In this document: positions 7,206-15,060 of the stretch, piece after piece
Numbering within the stretch: position 1 is the stretch's first letter
Layout of the letters: every line of letters starts with the position of its first letter
Source: Brachybacterium aquaticum
Lineage (GTDB): Bacteria; Actinomycetota; Actinomycetes; Actinomycetales; Dermabacteraceae
Direction of reading: 5' to 3'
Length of the DNA: 64,000 nt
Assembly: GCF_014204755.1 (NCBI RefSeq)
Contig: NZ_JACHLZ010000001.1
Location: 434,001 to 498,000 of the forward strand
The notes under the pieces: model-generated
Told to the model about the DNA's origin: nothing
The model's database searches: none
The model's input: the letters and a program-made list of their open reading frames with translations, nothing else
Translations under genes and position numbers: made by a program

Positions 7206-9305
7206 TCACCAGCTGATCGCGTCGTCCGCGCTCGGCCCGCCGAGCACGTGCTGGTCGCAGAAGGCGAGCACCGCCCGGTTCCACACCACGGCATTGGATG
7301 GGGTGAGGACCCAGTGGTTCTCGCTGGTCAGCTGCAGGAAGCGGTGCGGCATGTCCTCCCGGGCGCCGTCCCACGCCGAGACCAGGTCCCACCACATCCG
7401 CAGCGCCTCCGAGATCGGGACGCGGTAGTCGCGGTCGCCGTGGCTGAGCAGCATCGGGGTCGTGATCGCCTCGGCCTCGTGGTGAGGGGAGTAGGCCCGG
7501 TACCAGTCCGGCTCCTCGTCCTCGTGGCGGTGCACACGCATCTTCCACGCGGCGGCGTCGGTGGTGCGGTGCTGCTGGGGCAGCGCCCACAGCCCCGCAT
7601 GGGACACGATCGCATCGAACCGGTCGGTGTGCCCGGCGATCCAGTTCGCCATGAACCCGCCGAACGACGCCCCGAGCATCGCGGTGCGCGTCCCGTCCAG
7701 CTCCTCGCGCTCGAGCACCGCGTCCAGCAGCGTCTCGCACTCGTGCAGGACCACGTCCGGCCGACGGGGCCAGCCGCGGTTCAGGCCCTCGTCCCCGTAG
7801 CCGGTGGACATCGCCGGGTCCGGCATCAGCACCGCATAGCCGCGCTCGACGGCGAACCACGGGCACCAGCGCCAGGACCACGCGTTGTAGGAGGCGTGCG
7901 GGCCGCCGTGGATCCACAGCATCACCGGCGCCGGCTCCTCGGCCGAGGCGCCGTTCGGCACGCAGAGCCAGCCGCCCACCCGCAGCGGCGGCTCCTCATG
8001 GGCCGACGGGGCGCTCCCGGGCAAGGGCGGGATCTCCGCCTCCACCCAGGTGAGGGTGCCGGGCAGGGCGCCGACCGCGCCGGGGGCGGGCAGCTCGCGC
8101 ACCGCCTCGTCGGTTGCGCCCCGAGCCGTCCCGTCGGCCGCGATCCGCACGGGCCGCGGCGGGACACCGACGTCCGAGCGCAGGGCGAGCACCTCGCCGC
8201 CCGGGGCGGGGGAGAGGGAGGTGAAGGCGCCGCCGGAGGCGAGGGTGTCGGCGCGGCCGGTCACGGTGTCGACCCGCAGGATCGCGCCGGAGGAGTGCAG
8301 GTCCCCGGCGACCAGGAGCGTGCCCTCGTCCGCCCAGGCGACGTCGCCGGCGGTGAGGTCGCCGAGCTCGCACACGACCGGCTCCGCCGCGCCGTCCAGG
8401 CGGTGGATCTCCAGGCGTTCGAGGCTCGTCGAGGCGGGGGTGGGCAGCAGGGTGCGGGCGACCGCCACCCGGGTGCCGTCCGGGGAGAGGACGGGGGAGG
8501 AGTACTGGTGCTCGTCGTCGGCCGTGAGGAGCGTGCGGCGCTCGAGGGTCGAGGTGTCGATGAGGACCACGTCGGTGCGGGTCTGCCCGCCCGTCACGCG
8601 GCGGGTCCAGGTCACGGCGACGGTGCGGGCGTCGGCCGAGAGGTCGGCGGAGGCGGACTGCAGGGGCACGGGGCCCACGCCCGGGGTGAGGTCGGTGATC
8701 CCGCCGTCCGGGGCGATCAGCAGCAGGTGCCGCTCGCTGTCGCCGAGGGGGTGGTCCCACTGCCGGATCGGCATGCCCGTGTGCCAGATGGTGGTGCGCC
8801 TCGCGTCCTTGCGGTCGCGGCGGCGCTCGGCATCGTCCTCGAGGGTCCCGCCGGGCAGCAGCTCCGTCGCGGCGAGCACGGTGCCGTCGTCCGCGACGGC
8901 GACAAGGGAGAGCCCGCCCGGGGTGGCGGCGACGAGCTCCGCCTCGCCGTGCGCGGGCAGGCGCCACAGGGCCGCCTGGTCCTCGTAGCCGGCATCGCCC
9001 GGGGCGGGCCGGGCGGAGGTGAACAGCAGCGACCCGTCGGGGGCGAAGCGCGGGGAGCTCTCGCCCTTCTCGGAGGTGGTGAGGCGCCGGGCGGGACGCT
9101 CGCCGGCCGGGTCGAGGTCCCACAGCGAGGAGACCAGGCGCGCGCCGTGCTCGTCGGCCTGCTGGATCTGGGCGACCGCCCGGCCGCCAGGACCGGCCGC
9201 GATCGCGGCGAGCCGCGGGAGGCGCAGCAGTCCTTCGAGGTCGGCGAAGTCCGTGAAGGAGGTGGTGGGGGCGGGATCAGGGACTAGGGTGTCGTCGGCG
9301 CTCAT
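7206..9305 (-). CDS. S9 family (prolyl oligopeptidase-like) serine peptidase
   Basis: The protein has 699 residues. The N-terminal 420 or so residues look like the family's beta-propeller, with repeated APDG/SPDG blade motifs. The C-terminal alpha/beta-hydrolase domain carries GGPHASY (oxyanion region), the nucleophile GASFGGF (Ser), the acid in HGDRDYRV and the histidine in SENHW. Members are cytosolic dipeptidyl- or acylaminoacyl-peptidases that cleave short peptides. The ATG at 9305 is preferred because TACCGT ends 7 bases before it; the alternative is an in-frame GTG at 9314. It converges with the SulP gene. Confidence 0.9.
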   Translation of the reverse strand: MSADDTLVPDPAPTTSFTDFADLEGLLRLPRLAAIAAGPGGRAVAQIQQADEHGARLVSSLWDLDPAGERPARRLTTSEKGESSPRFAPDGSLLFTSARPAPGDAGYEDQAALWRLPAHGEAELVAATPGGLSLVAVADDGTVLAATELLPGGTLEDDAERRRDRKDARRTTIWHTGMPIRQWDHPLGDSERHLLLIAPDGGITDLTPGVGPVPLQSASADLSADARTVAVTWTRRVTGGQTRTDVVLIDTSTLERRTLLTADDEHQYSSPVLSPDGTRVAVARTLLPTPASTSLERLEIHRLDGAAEPVVCELGDLTAGDVAWADEGTLLVAGDLHSSGAILRVDTVTGRADTLASGGAFTSLSPAPGGEVLALRSDVGVPPRPVRIAADGTARGATDEAVRELPAPGAVGALPGTLTWVEAEIPPLPGSAPSAHEEPPLRVGGWLCVPNGASAEEPAPVMLWIHGGPHASYNAWSWRWCPWFAVERGYAVLMPDPAMSTGYGDEGLNRGWPRRPDVVLHECETLLDAVLEREELDGTRTAMLGASFGGFMANWIAGHTDRFDAIVSHAGLWALPQQHRTTDAAAWKMRVHRHEDEEPDWYRAYSPHHEAEAITTPMLLSHGDRDYRVPISEALRMWWDLVSAWDGAREDMPHRFLQLTSENHWVLTPSNAVVWNRAVLAFCDQHVLGGPSADDAISW

Positions 9306-9312
9306 CCCTGCC

Positions 9313-9318
9313 ACGGTA
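9313..9318 (-). promoter_or_regulatory. -10 hexamer TACCGT, near-leaderless promoter of the S9 peptidase
   Basis: On the minus strand TACCGT is followed by 7 bases and the ATG at 9305, giving a leader of about one base. Confidence 0.5.
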
Positions 9319-9344
9319 CCGGGATCATCCGAGCGGGGGCCGGG

Positions 9345-10283
9345 TCAGGGGAGGATGACGATCTTCCCGCCGAGGTGACCGGCCTCGACCCGTGCGATCG
9401 CCTCGGTGGCGCGGGCGAGCGGGTAGGTGTCCACGATCTGCGGGGTGACCTGCCCGGAGGCGACGAGCGCGACGATCCCCGCGAGGGCGTCGTCGCGGCG
9501 GCGACGGCCCGACCCGCCGAGCGCGGAGGCGGCGGCCTCGTCGGCCGCGGAGACCAGACTGTCGGGCGAGGCGGCGAGCGGCGCGAGCGCCCGCAGCGGC
9601 TCCCCGCCCACGAGGTCGATGAGCAGGTCCGCGCCGGTGGGGAGCAGGGCCCGCGCGGCCGCCGGCGCGCTCGCGCCGGAGGGGACGAAGCGGGCGCCCG
9701 TCCCCTCGATCAGCGTGCGCTTGGACGCCGAGGCGACGCCGACGGCGGAAAGGCCCCGGGCTGCCGCGATCTGCAGGACCAGGTGCCCGACCCCGCCGCC
9801 CGCGCCGAGCACGAGCACGCTCGCCCCGGGCGCGAGGTCGAGGTGGTGGACGAGATCGAAGGACGTGGTGCCCGCCACCGGCAGGGTCGCCGCGACCTCG
9901 AAGGGCACGCCCTCCGGCAGAAGGGCCGCGTCGGAGGCCCGCAGCACCGTGTGCCCGGCGAAGGCGCCGCGCCCGCGGGCCGGACCGCCGAGCACCGCGT
10001 CGCCGAGCGCGAATCGCGTGACGCCCTCGCCGAGTGCGGTGACCACCCCCGCCGCCTCCGGGCCCATGGCCTGCGGCAGCGCGCCCGAGGTGCCGAACGC
10101 GCCCTCGCGGCGCTTCACGTCCGCCGGGTTCACCCCCGCCGCGCGCACCGCGATCGTCATCTCCCCGGCCCGGGGCTCCGGGATGGGGCGGGTGGTGAGC
10201 TCCTGGTGCTCGGGGCCGCCTTAGGCGGTGGTGACGAACACCGGGGAGAGCTCGTGAGGCTGTGCGGCGGCGGGGGTGGACAT
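9345..10283 (-). pseudogene. Zinc-type/quinone oxidoreductase (MDR family) with in-frame TAA at codon 21
   Basis: From the ATG at 10283, with GAGG 8 bases upstream, the frame reads a normal MDR N-terminus, then TAA at codon 21, then continues in frame into 292 more codons. The stop replaces the Tyr of the family segment A-Y-G-G-P-E, so one base change (TAC or TAT to TAA) explains it. Downstream are the MDR hallmarks AAGVNPADVKRREG and the nucleotide-binding VLGAGGGVGHLVLQ. A restart at the ATG at 10160 would make a 271-residue protein lacking the first 41 residues, with GGGGAG directly abutting it and poorly spaced. It sits 8 bases after ykvI and is probably cotranscribed. A sequencing error cannot be excluded. 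Confidence 0.85.
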
Positions 10284-10291
10284 GGCGGGCC

Positions 10292-11422
10292 TCAGATCTC
10301 CTGGCGGCGCACCACCCGGGTGATGGTCCGTACCAGCATCAGCGCCAGCAGGATCACGCCCACGTAGCCGTTGATGACGTAGACCAGGTTGACCATCTGC
10401 GAGAACGGCAGCACGAGCCCGATCAGGGTGCCCACGGCCGCGAGGATCAGCGCCAGGTACTTGAACTTCTTCGTGCCGTCATCGTAGAAGCGGTTCGCGA
10501 CCGTCCACAGCAGCGGGACGGCGGTGGTGTAGATGCCGGCCAGGATGATCACGGAGAACACCGAGGCGAGCAGGGGGCTGACCAGGTTCGCCAGCACGAG
10601 CATCGGGATCTCGGTGCCGGCGACGGCCTCGATGTTGGCCAGCAGCCCGAGGCCCACGATCATGCAGGCCAGCGAGAACACGACACCGCCGGAGATGCCG
10701 CCCGCGGCGGCCTCCTGGGTGGAGCGGGTGGTCTTGCCGAGCGCCGTGAGGAACGCGGCCAGCCACAGCATGCAGAAGCCCACGTAGCTCAGGCCCGCCA
10801 TGAACCAGTTGGTGGAGGCCTGGACGACGTCCAGCGAGGGCAGCAGCGAGTTGCCCTCGCCGATGCCGCCGGGGTTGCGGACGATGCCCACGATGCCGAG
10901 CGCGATCGCGATGACCACGATGATCGGGCCCAGCTTGCCGATCACGTCCACGAGGTTCTTCAGGCCGAACCACACGGTGACGCCCACGACCGCGGCGAGG
11001 GCCACGCCGCCGAGGTGCTTCGAGAGGCCGTAGTGCTCCTGGAACACGGCGCCCGCGCCCGAGACCATCACGGTGAAGCTCAGGAACACGAACAGGATCG
11101 AGAAGAAATCGAAGAAGGTGCCGAGGTAGCGGCCGCAGTAGTAGTGGAAGATCCGCGAGGGCTTGTCCCACTGATGCTTGCGACCCGCCAGCAGGAACTC
11201 CACGCACACGTAGGAGATCAGCACGAGCACCAGCAGCCCCGTGCCCAAGATGCCCCAGTAGCCGTAGGACGTGAAGTACTGCAGGATCTCCTGGCCGGTG
11301 GCGAAGCCCGAGCCGATGAGGAAGGCGAGGATGGCCCCGGCGAAGGTGAGCACGCGCAGCGCGCCGCTCTTCTCCCGGGTGCCGAGGTCGTTCGTGGTCG
11401 TCGTGGATGTCGACTGTGCCAC
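10292..11422 (-). CDS. YkvI family membrane protein (amino-acid transporter-like fold)
   Basis: The protein has 376 residues and about ten to eleven transmembrane helices. The first helix carries GSGFATGQE, the broken-helix motif shared by YkvI proteins and LeuT-fold amino-acid transporters. YkvI proteins are uncharacterised; a role in solute uptake is inference from the fold. The GTG at 11422 is chosen because AGGAG precedes it by 5 bases; the frame is open to an ATG at 11488 with no comparable signal. The leader is AT-rich for this genome and contains a hairpin at 11522-11553. The broken MDR gene follows after 8 bases. Confidence 0.8.
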   Translation of the reverse strand: MAQSTSTTTTNDLGTREKSGALRVLTFAGAILAFLIGSGFATGQEILQYFTSYGYWGILGTGLLVLVLISYVCVEFLLAGRKHQWDKPSRIFHYYCGRYLGTFFDFFSILFVFLSFTVMVSGAGAVFQEHYGLSKHLGGVALAAVVGVTVWFGLKNLVDVIGKLGPIIVVIAIALGIVGIVRNPGGIGEGNSLLPSLDVVQASTNWFMAGLSYVGFCMLWLAAFLTALGKTTRSTQEAAAGGISGGVVFSLACMIVGLGLLANIEAVAGTEIPMLVLANLVSPLLASVFSVIILAGIYTTAVPLLWTVANRFYDDGTKKFKYLALILAAVGTLIGLVLPFSQMVNLVYVINGYVGVILLALMLVRTITRVVRRQEI

Positions 11423-11521
11423 GTGTGCTCCTGAGCAGTGGTGGGGCGGGGCCGACGCGAGCATCGGCCTGGTGGGTTCCTCGGGCATGGCCGACCTCGT
11501 CGGCGCGCCGTGCCGTGAGGC

Positions 11522-11583
11522 CAGGGGTCCGTCCCCGGAGGGACGAACCCCTGAAATATCAGTTGTATCTCACACTTTACGGC
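11522..11583 (-). other. Structured, AT-rich region between the P-type ATPase and ykvI
   Basis: A hairpin at 11522-11553 has an outer stem CAGGGGT/ACCCCTG, one mismatch, an inner 6-bp stem and a 4-base loop. The next 30 bases are strikingly AT-rich. On the minus strand this could be a ykvI promoter (GATATT at 11555-11560) with a structured leader, or the terminator of the ATPase operon that ends at 11610. I match it to no known riboswitch. Confidence 0.45.
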
Positions 11584-11609
11584 GGCGTAGGGGGACCGTC
11601 AACGAGTTC

Positions 11610-13649
11610 TCATGCGGCGGACGGAAGGTCACGGGCGGGTGACGGCTCGCCGGGAGCGGCCGACGGGGCACGGCCGGTGTGGGACGGGTGCGTGCGGGGC
11701 GTTCCTGCGGCCCGGGGATCCCGCGGCCGACGGGGGCGCAGCAGCCGCATCGCGTTCGCGATCACGAGCAGCACCGAGGCCTCGTGGACCAGCATCCCGA
11801 TCGCCATGGTCACGCCGCCCGCGAACACGCCGGCCAGGAGCACCAGCACCGTGACGACCGCGAGCGCGATGTTCTGGCGCATGACCCGCACGGTGCGGCG
11901 GGCGAGGTCCAGGGCCTCGGGGAGGCGGCGGAGGTCGTCGGTCATGAGGGCGATGTCCGCGGTCTCGATCGCGACGCCCGTGCCGGCCGCGCCCATCGCG
12001 ACGCCGATGTCCGCCGTGGCGAGCGCCGGGGCGTCGTTGACGCCGTCGCCCACCATCGCGACGGTGTGCCCGCCGGACTGCAGGGCGGCGATCGCCTCGA
12101 GCTTGTCCTCGGGCAGCAGCTGGGCGCGGACCTCGTCGATGCCGACCTCGGCGGCGACCGCGGCGGCGACCCGGCGGTCGTCCCCAGTGAGCATCACGAC
12201 GGTGTCGACGCCGATGGTGTGGAGCTGGTCGACCATGGCCGCGGCGTCGGGGCGGAGCCGGTCGGCGACCGCGACCACGCCGATCGCCGCGCCGTCCAGG
12301 GCCACCACCATCGGTGTGCGGCCGAGCCCGGCGAGCCGGGCGACCTCCGCGGTCACCCGCGGGTCCTCCTCGAGGCCCTCGGCGCGCAGCAGCGGAGGGT
12401 TCCCGACGGCGACGCGGTGGCCGTCGACGGTCGCGACGATGCCCTTGCCGGGCACGGGCTCGGTGTGCTCGGGCAGGCCGCGGACGTCCAGGGCCTCCTC
12501 GGCCGCCGCCTCGAGCAGCGGACGGGCGAGGGGATGCTCGGAGCCGGCCTCGGCCCGGGCCGCCCAGCCGAGCACCTCGGCGCGGGTGAGGGCGGGGTCG
12601 AGGACCGTGACGTCGGTGAGGTGGGGTCGGCCCTCGGTGAGGGTGCCGGTCTTGTCCAGTGCGACCGCGGTGATGCGGGCGCTGGTCTCGAGGTACTCCC
12701 CGCCCTTGATGAGGATGCCGTCCTTCGCGCCGCGGCCGATGCCGGCCACGATCGCCACCGGGATCGAGATGACCAGCGCGCCCGGGCAGCCGATCACCAG
12801 CAGCGTCAGGGCGAGGACCACGTCCCCGGTCACCAGGCCCGCCACGAGCGCGAGCAGGATGATCGCCGGGGTGTACCAGGTGGAGAAGCGCTCCATGAAG
12901 GTCTGGGTGCGGGCCTTCGCGTCCTGCGCCTCCTCGACCCGGTGGATGATCCTCGCCAGGGTGGTGTCCGCGCCGACGCCGGTGGCGCGCACCTGCAGGA
13001 ACCCGCCGGTGGCGACGGTGCCGGCGAACACCGGGTCGCCGTCCGTCTTCTCCACGGGGATCGACTCGCCGGTGATCGAGGCCTCGTCCAGTGCGCCGCT
13101 GCCGCCGATCACCTGCCCGTCCACGGGGACCATCGCGCCGTTCTTCACGAGCACGGTCTCGCCGGGCTCGACGGTCGCGGCCGACACCTCGACCTGAACG
13201 CCGTCGCGGAGCACCACGGCGGTGTCCGGGGCGACGGCGACCAGCTCCGCGAGCGCGGAGCGGGTGCGGTTCATGGTCCGGGCCTCCAGTGCGTGACCGA
13301 TGGCGAACAGGACCGTCACGGCCGCCGCCTCCCAGTATTCGCCGATCACGAGCGCGCCGAGCGCCGCGATCGAGACCAGCAGGTCGATGCCGATGGTGCG
13401 CACCTGCAGGGCCCGCACGGCCTTCACCATGATCGGGATGCCGGCCACGAGAGCCGCAGCGATCATGGCGAGGTCCGAGGCGAGGAGCAGGGTGGGGCGG
13501 TCCAGGGCGAGGCCGATCCCGTGGTGGTCGGCGGCGCCGAAGGGGTTCATCCCGGCGGACAGGGAGAGCGCGGCGGCGACGAGGACCAGCGCCCCCGCGA
13601 GCAGCGGGGTGCGCCAGGGTCCTCGCCACCAGCGCTGGAGGGTGGACAT
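11610..13649 (-). CDS. Heavy-metal P1B-type ATPase with CPG membrane motif
   Basis: The protein has 679 residues. Visible motifs are TGES (193-196, actuator), DKTGTLT (332-338, phosphorylated Asp332), SEHP (370-373) and GDGVNDAP (hinge). These define a P1B metal exporter in the cytoplasmic membrane. There is no N-terminal HMA domain; a separate CopZ-like protein is encoded 61 bases upstream. The transmembrane metal motif is CPG (288-290) instead of the usual CPC, so one sulfur ligand is missing. The C-terminal hydrophobic segment (MLVHEASVLLVIANAMRLLR) resembles ZntA/CadA-type pumps more than CopA. Zn, Cd or Pb is the more likely cargo. The poorly conserved C-tail carries two CGGCCGACGGGG motifs. 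Confidence 0.9.
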   Translation of the reverse strand: MSTLQRWWRGPWRTPLLAGALVLVAAALSLSAGMNPFGAADHHGIGLALDRPTLLLASDLAMIAAALVAGIPIMVKAVRALQVRTIGIDLLVSIAALGALVIGEYWEAAAVTVLFAIGHALEARTMNRTRSALAELVAVAPDTAVVLRDGVQVEVSAATVEPGETVLVKNGAMVPVDGQVIGGSGALDEASITGESIPVEKTDGDPVFAGTVATGGFLQVRATGVGADTTLARIIHRVEEAQDAKARTQTFMERFSTWYTPAIILLALVAGLVTGDVVLALTLLVIGCPGALVISIPVAIVAGIGRGAKDGILIKGGEYLETSARITAVALDKTGTLTEGRPHLTDVTVLDPALTRAEVLGWAARAEAGSEHPLARPLLEAAAEEALDVRGLPEHTEPVPGKGIVATVDGHRVAVGNPPLLRAEGLEEDPRVTAEVARLAGLGRTPMVVALDGAAIGVVAVADRLRPDAAAMVDQLHTIGVDTVVMLTGDDRRVAAAVAAEVGIDEVRAQLLPEDKLEAIAALQSGGHTVAMVGDGVNDAPALATADIGVAMGAAGTGVAIETADIALMTDDLRRLPEALDLARRTVRVMRQNIALAVVTVLVLLAGVFAGGVTMAIGMLVHEASVLLVIANAMRLLRPRRPRDPRAAGTPRTHPSHTGRAPSAAPGEPSPARDLPSAA

Positions 13650-13710
13650 GGCGGATTCCTTCCGGTGGGATGCGGGTGGTGGTGAGGGGAGTGGACGAGT
13701 GCGGGACGGG

Positions 13711-13950
13711 TCAGATCGCGGAGAGCGCGGCGGTGTAGCCGGCCTTCCCGATCGCGGCGACGATCTCGTCGGCCGACGTGACCGCGGGGTCGTGATCGAC
13801 CTCGACGCGGCCGGAGGCGAACTTGACCTCGACGGCCTGGACGCCCGGGAGGCGGCCGACCTGCTTCTCGATCTTGGCGACGCAGGAGGGGCAGCTGAAG
13901 CCCTCAGCGCGGAACACGGAGTGGGTGGTGGAGCCGGCGGTGGCGGTCAT
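13711..13950 (-). CDS. HMA domain metallochaperone (CopZ-like)
   Basis: The protein has 79 residues and is a single HMA domain with the metal site GFSCPSCVAKIE (CxxC, near residues 20-23) and the expected beta-alpha-beta pattern ending in AGYTAAL. Such proteins carry Cu(I) or Zn(II) in the cytoplasm and dock on P1B ATPases. It is the first gene of the operon with the P-type ATPase, which itself lacks an HMA domain. AGGAAGGAC lies upstream of the ATG. A TAGTCT promoter and an FNR-like site precede it. Confidence 0.88.
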   Translation of the reverse strand: MTATAGSTTHSVFRAEGFSCPSCVAKIEKQVGRLPGVQAVEVKFASGRVEVDHDPAVTSADEIVAAIGKAGYTAALSAI

Positions 13951-14004
13951 GGTGGGGGTCCTTCCTCAGGGGTCGGCGGGGGTCTCTCCCTCGTCGTGTC
14001 CTCG

Positions 14005-14010
14005 AGACTA
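14005..14010 (-). promoter_or_regulatory. -10 hexamer TAGTCT of the chaperone/P-type ATPase operon
   Basis: The minus-strand hexamer predicts a transcription start near 13998 and a leader of about 48 nt that includes the AGGAAGG ribosome site. No -35 hexamer is obvious, which is common for promoters that depend on an activator at -41.5. Confidence 0.5.
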
Positions 14011-14032
14011 GGAACGCTCCGCGGGCGGCGAC

Positions 14033-14046
14033 ATGACGGCGATCAA
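14033..14046 (-). promoter_or_regulatory. Crp/Fnr-type operator TTGA-N6-TCAT
   Basis: On the minus strand the site reads TTGATCGCCGTCAT, which has the TGA-N6-TCA core of Crp/Fnr sites and one perfect FNR half site (TTGAT). Its centre falls at -41.5 relative to the inferred start at 13998, the position of a class II activator site. The divergent gene encodes a Crp/Fnr protein with an FNR-like recognition helix. Confidence 0.5.
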
Positions 14047-14105
14047 TCAGCCGCAGATCCGTCTGACCTGGGACGACAGTCCTCGCGGTCGGGGGCGGGT
14101 GAGGG

Positions 14106-14111
14106 TAGGGT
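14106..14111 (+). promoter_or_regulatory. -10 hexamer TAGGGT, leaderless promoter of the Crp/Fnr gene
   Basis: TAGGGT ends 6 bases before the ATG at 14118, so the transcript should begin at the start codon. Confidence 0.6.
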
Positions 14112-14117
14112 CCGGCC

Positions 14118-14885
14118 ATGACCACACCCCGGGATCCCCAGGAGCGGCGCACCATCCCGCTTGCCGAGATCTCCCTGCCCCACCGGTGCCCGCGCCCGGT
14201 GCGGATGACGGTGCTGGACCGCTCCGCCTACTTCCACGGCCTCGGCGAGGAGGCGCTGGATCGGATCGATCGGCGCATGCGCACCAGCACCTGGGCCGAG
14301 GAGGAGGCGATCTACCGGGCGGGGGAGAGCGCCGAGACGCTGTACGTCGTCGCCGAGGGGCGCGTGCGGATCGGCGAGGAGAGCGCCGCCGGGACCCGCA
14401 CCGTCACCGACATCCTGGGGCCCGGCGAGATGTTCGGGGCGATGAGCAGCCTCGGCGAACCGGTCCACACCCGCAGCGCCACCGCGCTCGTGAACTCCTG
14501 CACCCTGCGCATCGGGCAGGACGCCTTCCGCGAGGTGCTCGTCGAGAACCCGGAGGTGGGCCTGCGGGTTGTCGACGATCTCGCCGCCCGCCTGAGTCGC
14601 GCCGAGGCCGGCAGCGGCGGGCAGGGGGCCGGAAGCGTCGAGCAGCGGGTCGCCCGGTCTCTGCTGCGCCTGGGCGAGAAGTTCGGCAGGCGATCCCGGG
14701 AGGGCCTGTTGCTCGAGGTGCCGCTCAGCCGCGCCGACCTCGCGGGCCTCGCCCGCTCCACCCCCGAGTCGGTCTCGCGCGTGATGAGCCGCTGGAAGAA
14801 GGACGGGGTCGTCGACTCCGGGCGGCGGTGGACAGCGCTCAAGGACGTGGAGCAGCTGGAGGGGATCGCCGAGCCGGAGGGGTGA
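14118..14885 (+). CDS. Crp/Fnr family transcriptional regulator
   Basis: The protein has 255 residues. A cyclic-nucleotide-binding fold occupies about residues 38-155 and a winged helix about 170-240. The recognition helix contains ESVSR (217-221), equal to the E..SR pattern by which FNR reads TTGAT. The protein has only two cysteines, Cys24 and Cys128, so it lacks the four ligands of a canonical FNR [4Fe-4S] cluster; a dithiol redox or metal sensor is possible, as in lactobacillal FLP. It is divergent from the chaperone/P-ATPase operon and probably controls it through the site at 14033-14046. Ligand and signal are inference. Confidence 0.88.
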   Translation: MTTPRDPQERRTIPLAEISLPHRCPRPVRMTVLDRSAYFHGLGEEALDRIDRRMRTSTWAEEEAIYRAGESAETLYVVAEGRVRIGEESAAGTRTVTDILGPGEMFGAMSSLGEPVHTRSATALVNSCTLRIGQDAFREVLVENPEVGLRVVDDLAARLSRAEAGSGGQGAGSVEQRVARSLLRLGEKFGRRSREGLLLEVPLSRADLAGLARSTPESVSRVMSRWKKDGVVDSGRRWTALKDVEQLEGIAEPEG

Positions 14886-14928
14886 GGGGGCTCGGCAGAT
14901 GAGTGGTCGGCGACGACGCCGGTGAAGG

Positions 14929-15001
14929 TGCCCCCGATTGGATTCGAACCAACGACACCCGCTTTAGGAGAGCGGTGCTCTATCCCCTGAGCTACGGAGG
15001 C
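14929..15001 (-). tRNA. tRNA-Arg (anticodon CCU)
   Basis: The minus strand folds into a 73-nt cloverleaf. The acceptor stem GCCTCCG pairs with CGGGGGC (one G-U), the discriminator is A, the T-arm contains GGTTCGAATCC, and the anticodon loop CTCCTAA within stem CCGCT/AGCGG gives anticodon CCT, reading AGG. CCA is not encoded. It is a single tRNA between the Crp/Fnr gene and the MobA-nitrilase gene. Confidence 0.95.
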
Positions 15002-15048
15002 GGGGCTGCCCGCGACTCGGCGAGCGGGGCCATCCTAACGGCACGTGG

Positions 15049-15054
15049 CAGAAT
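15049..15054 (+). promoter_or_regulatory. -10 hexamer CAGAAT, leaderless promoter of the MobA-nitrilase gene
   Basis: CAGAAT ends exactly 6 bases before the ATG at 15061. It keeps the A at position 2 and the T at position 6 of the -10 consensus. Confidence 0.5.
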
Positions 15055-15060
15055 CGCCCC

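Noticed and set aside
10221-10223. Recoding of the TAA in the oxidoreductase
   Set aside because: TAA is not used for selenocysteine or pyrrolysine, and no readthrough context or RNA structure is visible. A mutation is simpler.
11422-11553. Guanidine (ykkC) riboswitch in the ykvI leader
   Set aside because: GGGGTTCG and GGACGG resemble fragments of the motif, but the conserved ACGR loops and spacing are missing.
14929-15001. A second tRNA or an attachment site at tRNA-Arg
   Set aside because: tRNA-Arg genes are common phage targets, but no integrase, duplicated tRNA end or compositional change is seen on either side.
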